Of a stretch of DNA of 64,000 nt, positions 59,031-64,000 are shown piece after piece (position 1 is the stretch's first letter; every line of letters begins with the position of its first letter). A program made the translations under genes and the position numbers. The notes below the pieces were generated by a model that saw nothing but the letters and a program-made list of their open reading frames with translations, was not told the DNA's origin and searched no databases. The stretch is from an uncultured Duodenibacillus sp. Lineage in GTDB: Bacteria; Pseudomonadota; Gammaproteobacteria; Burkholderiales; Burkholderiaceae_F. The stretch lies in contig CALXKM010000018.1 in the NCBI GenBank assembly GCA_944388865.1, positions 1 to 64,000 on the forward strand. The letters are read 5' to 3'.

Positions 59031-61013
59031 ATGAAAATCATCTACACCGACGTACTGGTGATCGGTGGCGGTCTGGCTGGTCTGCGCATGGCGGTTGCTG
59101 CCAAGCGTCGCGGTCATGACTCCATCGTTTTGTCGCTGGTGCCCCCGAAGCGCTCGCACTCCAAGGCGGCTCAGGGCGGCATGCAGGCCTCGTTGGCAAA
59201 CGTGATCAAGGGCCTGGGCGATAACGAAGACATTCACTTCGCCGACACCGTTCGCGGCTCGGACTGGGGTGCAGACCAGGACGTGGTTCGCATGTTCGTG
59301 CACACCTCTCCGAAGGCTGTTCGCGAGCTGGCTGCTTGGGGCGTGCCCTGGAGCCGCATCACCCCGGGCGACCGTCAGGTGATCATCAACGGCGAAAAGG
59401 TGACGATTACCGAGCGCAAGGAAGCCGCTGGCCTCATCGCTCAGCGTGACTTCGGCGGCACCAAGAAGTGGCGTACCTGCTACGTGTCCGACGGTACGGG
59501 CCACGCTATGCTCAATGCAGTGAGCGACCGCATCATTGCCGAGCATGTGCCTGTTGTCGAACGTGTGGAGGCTCTTTCCCTGATTCATGACGGCAAGCGC
59601 TGCTACGGCGCAGTCTGCCGCGATCTGATCACCGGCGAACTGCTCGCCTATGTTGCCAAGGCCACGGCTCTCGGCACGGGCGGCGCCGGCAAGCTCTTCC
59701 GCGTGACGACCAATGCTCAGATCTGCGAAGGCACCGGCCATTCTCTGGCTCTGGAAACGGGCATTGCCGGCCTCGGCAACATGGAAGCCGTCCAGTTCCA
59801 CCCGACGGGCATTTTCCCGGCCGGCATTCTCGTGACCGAAGGCTGCCGTGGTGACGGCGGTCTGCTTCGCGACGTCGACGGCCATCGCTTCATGCCCGAC
59901 GTTGAACCCGAAAAGAAGGAACTTGCTTCCCGTGACGTGGTCTCCCGCCGCATGGAAGAACGCATTGCTCAGGGCAAGGGCGTCAAGAGCCGCTTCGGCG
60001 AACACCTCTGGCTTGACATCACGCTGCTTGGCGAACATCACATCAAGCACAACCTGCGTGAAGTCTACGAAATCTGCCACTACTTCCTCGGCGTTGATCC
60101 GACCAAGGAATGGATCCCGGTGCGTCCTGCCATGCACTACACGATGGGCGGCGTGCGTACGAACTACACCGGTGAATCCCGTCAGCTCAAGGGCTTGTTC
60201 GCTGCCGGCGAAGCAGCCTGCTGGGATATGCACGGCTTCAACCGTCTCGGCGGCAACTCCGTTGCTGAAACCGTGGTCGGCGGCATGATCGTCGGCGAAT
60301 TCATTGCCGACTTCTGCGAACGTCCCGAAAACGGCATCGACATCCCGACGTCGATCATCTATGACGCCATTGCCAAGGTTCAGGACGAACTCGACGGCTT
60401 CATCAAGAATTCGGGTACTGAAGACATGACCGTGATCCGCACCCGCATGCAGGATCTGATGACGAGCAAGATCGGCATCTTCCGCAAGGGCGAGGACATG
60501 GAAAGCGCCATTGCCGAACTCGAAGATCTCTACAAGAAGACCTTCAAGGTTTCCTGCAAGGACGTCGCCGGCAACAATCCCGAACTCGTCTACGCCTACC
60601 GAACCCGCAAGATGGTCAAGCTTGCTCTTACCATCGCCTGCGGTGCTGCAGCCCGTAAGGAAAGCCGCGGCGCCCATTTCCGTGAAGACTATCCGGTCCG
60701 CAACGACAAGGATTGGCTGTCTCGTACGATCGCTACCTGGAAGGACGGCGACACGCTGCCCACGCTCAACTACGAGAAGCTCGACATCTCCAAGATGGAG
60801 CTGCCCCCGGGCTGGCGTGGTTACGGTGCCAAGAACTACATCGAGAATCCCGAATCGGCCAAGCGTCAGGCTGAGGTCGATGAGATTCGCGCCAAGATGG
60901 AAGCCGAAGGCGCTGATCGCTTTGCGATCCAGGATAAGCTGCTGCCCTTCCATGACCTTCTGCCGAAGCGTCTGCAGGGCCGCAACGAGCGCATCGATGA
61001 ACCCTTGTCCTAA
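59031..61013 (+). CDS. frdA: Fumarate reductase flavoprotein subunit FrdA (Wolinella type)
   Basis: FrdA reduces fumarate to succinate with electrons from quinol. The 660-residue protein has the FAD-binding [19 protein letters not shown], the covalent FAD histidine in [16 protein letters not shown] (His43), [40 protein letters not shown] and the active-site region [19 protein letters not shown]. The length and wording follow the Wolinella QFR FrdA (656 residues) rather than the E. coli one. AAGGAG precedes the ATG. frdB follows after 18 bases; no cytochrome b gene (frdC) is next to either. Confidence 0.94.
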   Translation: MKIIYTDVLVIGGGLAGLRMAVAAKRRGHDSIVLSLVPPKRSHSKAAQGGMQASLANVIKGLGDNEDIHFADTVRGSDWGADQDVVRMFVHTSPKAVRELAAWGVPWSRITPGDRQVIINGEKVTITERKEAAGLIAQRDFGGTKKWRTCYVSDGTGHAMLNAVSDRIIAEHVPVVERVEALSLIHDGKRCYGAVCRDLITGELLAYVAKATALGTGGAGKLFRVTTNAQICEGTGHSLALETGIAGLGNMEAVQFHPTGIFPAGILVTEGCRGDGGLLRDVDGHRFMPDVEPEKKELASRDVVSRRMEERIAQGKGVKSRFGEHLWLDITLLGEHHIKHNLREVYEICHYFLGVDPTKEWIPVRPAMHYTMGGVRTNYTGESRQLKGLFAAGEAACWDMHGFNRLGGNSVAETVVGGMIVGEFIADFCERPENGIDIPTSIIYDAIAKVQDELDGFIKNSGTEDMTVIRTRMQDLMTSKIGIFRKGEDMESAIAELEDLYKKTFKVSCKDVAGNNPELVYAYRTRKMVKLALTIACGAAARKESRGAHFREDYPVRNDKDWLSRTIATWKDGDTLPTLNYEKLDISKMELPPGWRGYGAKNYIENPESAKRQAEVDEIRAKMEAEGADRFAIQDKLLPFHDLLPKRLQGRNERIDEPLS

Positions 61014-61031
61014 TTAAAGGAGCTGACTTAA

Positions 61032-61838
61032 ATGAGTACTCAAGTTAAGAAGCAGCACCGCATGCTCAAGATCAGCATCCTGCGCTACAACCCTGCTGAT
61101 CCCGCAAGCGTGCCGCACATGCAGACGTTTGAATGCGAGGAAGCTGATTCCATGACGCTGTTCATTCTTCTCAATGAACTGCGCGACAAGCAGGATCCTT
61201 CCCTGCAGTTTGACTTTGTGTGCCGTGCCGGCATTTGCGGCTCGTGCGCCATGCTGATCAACGGCAAGCCCGGTCTGGCCTGCCGTACGCTGACGCGTGA
61301 CCTTCCCACCGAATTCACGCTCGCTCCGTTGCCCGCGTTCGAACTCATCGGCGACCTTTCGGTCAACACCGGCAAGTGGATGCGCAACATGAGCGAACGC
61401 ATGGAAACGTGGGTTCACATGAAGAGCGAAGAAATCGACCTGCGCAAGAAGGAAGAGCCGATGGATCCCCAGCTCGCCGAGGATGTCTACATTCTTGACC
61501 GCTGCGTGGAATGCGGCTGCTGCATTGCTGGTTGCGGTACTGTTCGTCTGCGTCCGGATTTCGCCGGCGGCGTGGCCATCAACAAGATTGCCCGCTTCCG
61601 TCTTGATCCGCGCGACACCCGCAACGACGCTGATTTCTACGACGTCATCGGCGACGATTCCGGAGTGTTCGGCTGCATGTCCTTGCTGGCTTGCCACGAC
61701 TTCTGCCCGAAGGATCTGCCGCTCAAGACTCAGATCGCCTTCATCCGTCGCAAGATGGCTGAACAGGGCATGAAGAACTACGATAAGGTTCTTCCGACCC
61801 CCAAGACCAAGAAGGCTATCCCGATTAAGGCTGCCTAA
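61032..61838 (+). CDS. frdB: Fumarate reductase iron-sulfur subunit FrdB
   Basis: FrdB passes electrons to FrdA. The 268-residue protein has the [2Fe-2S] motif CRAGICGSCAMLINGKPGLAC (about residue 67), the [4Fe-4S] and [3Fe-4S] motifs CVECGCCIAGCGT and GCMSLLACHDFCPKDLP. These are the standard three-cluster set. The ATG at 61032 follows AAAGGAGCTGACTTAA. A terminator lies 60 bases after the stop, so the operon is frdAB only and the membrane anchor, if there is one, must be encoded elsewhere. Confidence 0.94.
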   Translation: MSTQVKKQHRMLKISILRYNPADPASVPHMQTFECEEADSMTLFILLNELRDKQDPSLQFDFVCRAGICGSCAMLINGKPGLACRTLTRDLPTEFTLAPLPAFELIGDLSVNTGKWMRNMSERMETWVHMKSEEIDLRKKEEPMDPQLAEDVYILDRCVECGCCIAGCGTVRLRPDFAGGVAINKIARFRLDPRDTRNDADFYDVIGDDSGVFGCMSLLACHDFCPKDLPLKTQIAFIRRKMAEQGMKNYDKVLPTPKTKKAIPIKAA

Positions 61839-61898
61839 TCCGGTCTGTTGAGATTGCGTGCATGGTCCTCAGAAGAGGGGAGCATGCACAAAATCAGC

Positions 61899-61935
61899 AA
61901 AGCACTTCGCATAGCAAACTGCGGAGTGCTTTTTT
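61899..61935 (+). terminator. Rho-independent terminator after frdB
   Basis: AAGCACTTCGCA pairs with TGCGGAGTGCTT (one mismatch-type G-T), followed by six T. A preceding stem, TGCATG...CATGCA, lies at about 61859-61888. Confidence 0.88.
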
Positions 61936-62413
61936 AATCTGAAAAATTTTTTGGTCCCTGAATGTGGCAAAACACAAGATGTTGTTGTAGAGACCGTAAA
62001 TGAGCTTGATCATCGAGCATTTTGGTGGGATATGCATATTTGTTGACAAGCATCAAAAGTTGAAAAAATAACTTACACAAGAGTCGGCAACAAGCTATGG
62101 ATTTGTTGTGGGATGAAAAATATTCAAGAAAATCAAAGCATTCCAAAGGTTAGGCCACGCTCAGCACACTACTAAGCAAAACGCCTTAGGATAAATATCG
62201 TGGAAATTTGATCCATGTCCAGACTTTTCCACAAACTTTTTGAAAACTAAGTAGTAATATCTAGGCCAAGAAAAACGAGGGGTGTTGTTTGCGTCCCTAG
62301 GTTTTTCTTACAAACGTCCCGAACGGCGTCAGACCACGCAGCGCATTCCCTTGGCTGCGGGTGTCGGACGGGCATACATCAAAACATAAAGAGAAATTTT
62401 GAGGAGCATATAA
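61936..62413. other. frdB/aspA intergenic region
   Basis: This A/T-rich region should hold the aspA promoter. TTGAAA (62240-62245) and TAATAT (62255-62260) are too close (nine bases) to form a standard pair. A 70-codon minus-strand frame at 61934-62146 overlaps the terminator and has no recognisable motif, so I do not call it. Confidence 0.4.
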
Positions 62414-63814
<1,401 letters not shown>

Positions 63815-63830
63815 CCTGCTGAAGAATTCC

Positions 63831-63867
63831 GTTTCCCGGCCGGTATTGGTTTTGACGGCTGGGAAAC
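63831..63867 (+). other. Intercistronic hairpin between aspA and the Dcu gene
   Basis: GTTTCCCGGCCG (63831-63842) pairs with CGGCTGGGAAAC (63856-63867), one G-T pair; there is no T-run. It may protect the aspA message or reduce read-through to the transporter. Confidence 0.5.
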
Positions 63868-63971
63868 TGAGCAAATAGGATTGGCAGCGCCTGAGCGGTT
63901 GGAGACAGCGGCTCGGGCACTGTCGGTTTTAGACAATCAACAACATAAATCAAACCATAATTGGAGATATC

Positions 63972-64000
63972 ATGGATATCATGCTCATCCTTGAATTGAT
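63972..64000 (+). CDS. Probable Dcu-type anaerobic C4-dicarboxylate transporter, start only
   Basis: Only MDIMLILEL is visible before the window ends. This resembles the N-terminus of DcuA/DcuB (M.xVELIIVLLAI), and TTGGAGAT precedes the ATG. Its position after aspA is the classical E. coli aspA-dcuA arrangement. Such antiporters swap external aspartate or fumarate for succinate. The identification rests on nine residues and context. Confidence 0.55.

Noticed and set aside
59013..60953. 646-codon minus-strand frame opposite frdA
   Set aside because: frdA is clear on the plus strand, and the antisense product has no family motif or promoter.
62240..62260. aspA promoter TTGAAA...TAATAT
   Set aside because: The spacing is nine bases, too short for a sigma-70 promoter.

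Overview
This window looks like a chromosomal segment of a Gram-negative betaproteobacterium, most likely a gut Sutterellaceae (Burkholderiales). That assignment is inference. It rests on a burkholderial-type porin, an oxyR-recG pair, a Wolinella-like fumarate reductase, aspartase and a membrane-bound [NiFe] hydrogenase, all suited to anaerobic or microaerobic, H2- and aspartate-based energy metabolism.

Layout. 1-773 is the end of an IS3-like element whose orfB runs off the left edge. 817-1943 is a CRISPR array of 19 repeats, followed on the minus strand by a complete type I-E cas operon (cas3-cse1-cse2-cas6e-cas7-cas5-cas1-cas2, 10165 down to 1975). The IS appears to have landed inside the leader-distal repeat. 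10.2-15 kb holds an orphan metQ lipoprotein gene and a divergent hxlR/copA pair; CopA carries an unusual C-terminal metallochaperone domain with its own ribosome binding site. 15-22 kb is a minus-strand group mfd-serB plus two leucine-rich-repeat proteins of unknown role. 22-27 kb is a hydrogenase operon hyaA-hyaB-hyaC-hyaD-hypC. 27-38.5 kb is mixed: a porin, a 5'-truncated CheR-PAS protein, two LysR regulators, an orphan pilin-like protein, a parvulin, yciB and an M16 protease. 38.5-40.4 kb is hydG, an [FeFe]-hydrogenase maturase, preceded by a structured leader and terminator. 40-51 kb holds two ABC importers and an envZ/ompR-type two-component system. 51-58 kb holds HU, a Sel1-repeat protein, a methyltransferase, oxyR and recG. 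58-64 kb is frdA-frdB, aspA and the first codons of a Dcu-type C4-dicarboxylate transporter.

How it fits together. Aspartase makes fumarate, FrdAB reduces it to succinate, and a Dcu antiporter could exchange aspartate for succinate. The Hya hydrogenase could feed H2 electrons to the quinone pool. NarL/NarP-type heptamers sit upstream of hyaA and in the recG/frdA gap, and an FNR-like box lies between cas3 and metQ; both suggest control by oxygen or nitrate. No tRNA or rRNA gene was seen. All homology statements come from reading motifs, not from searches.
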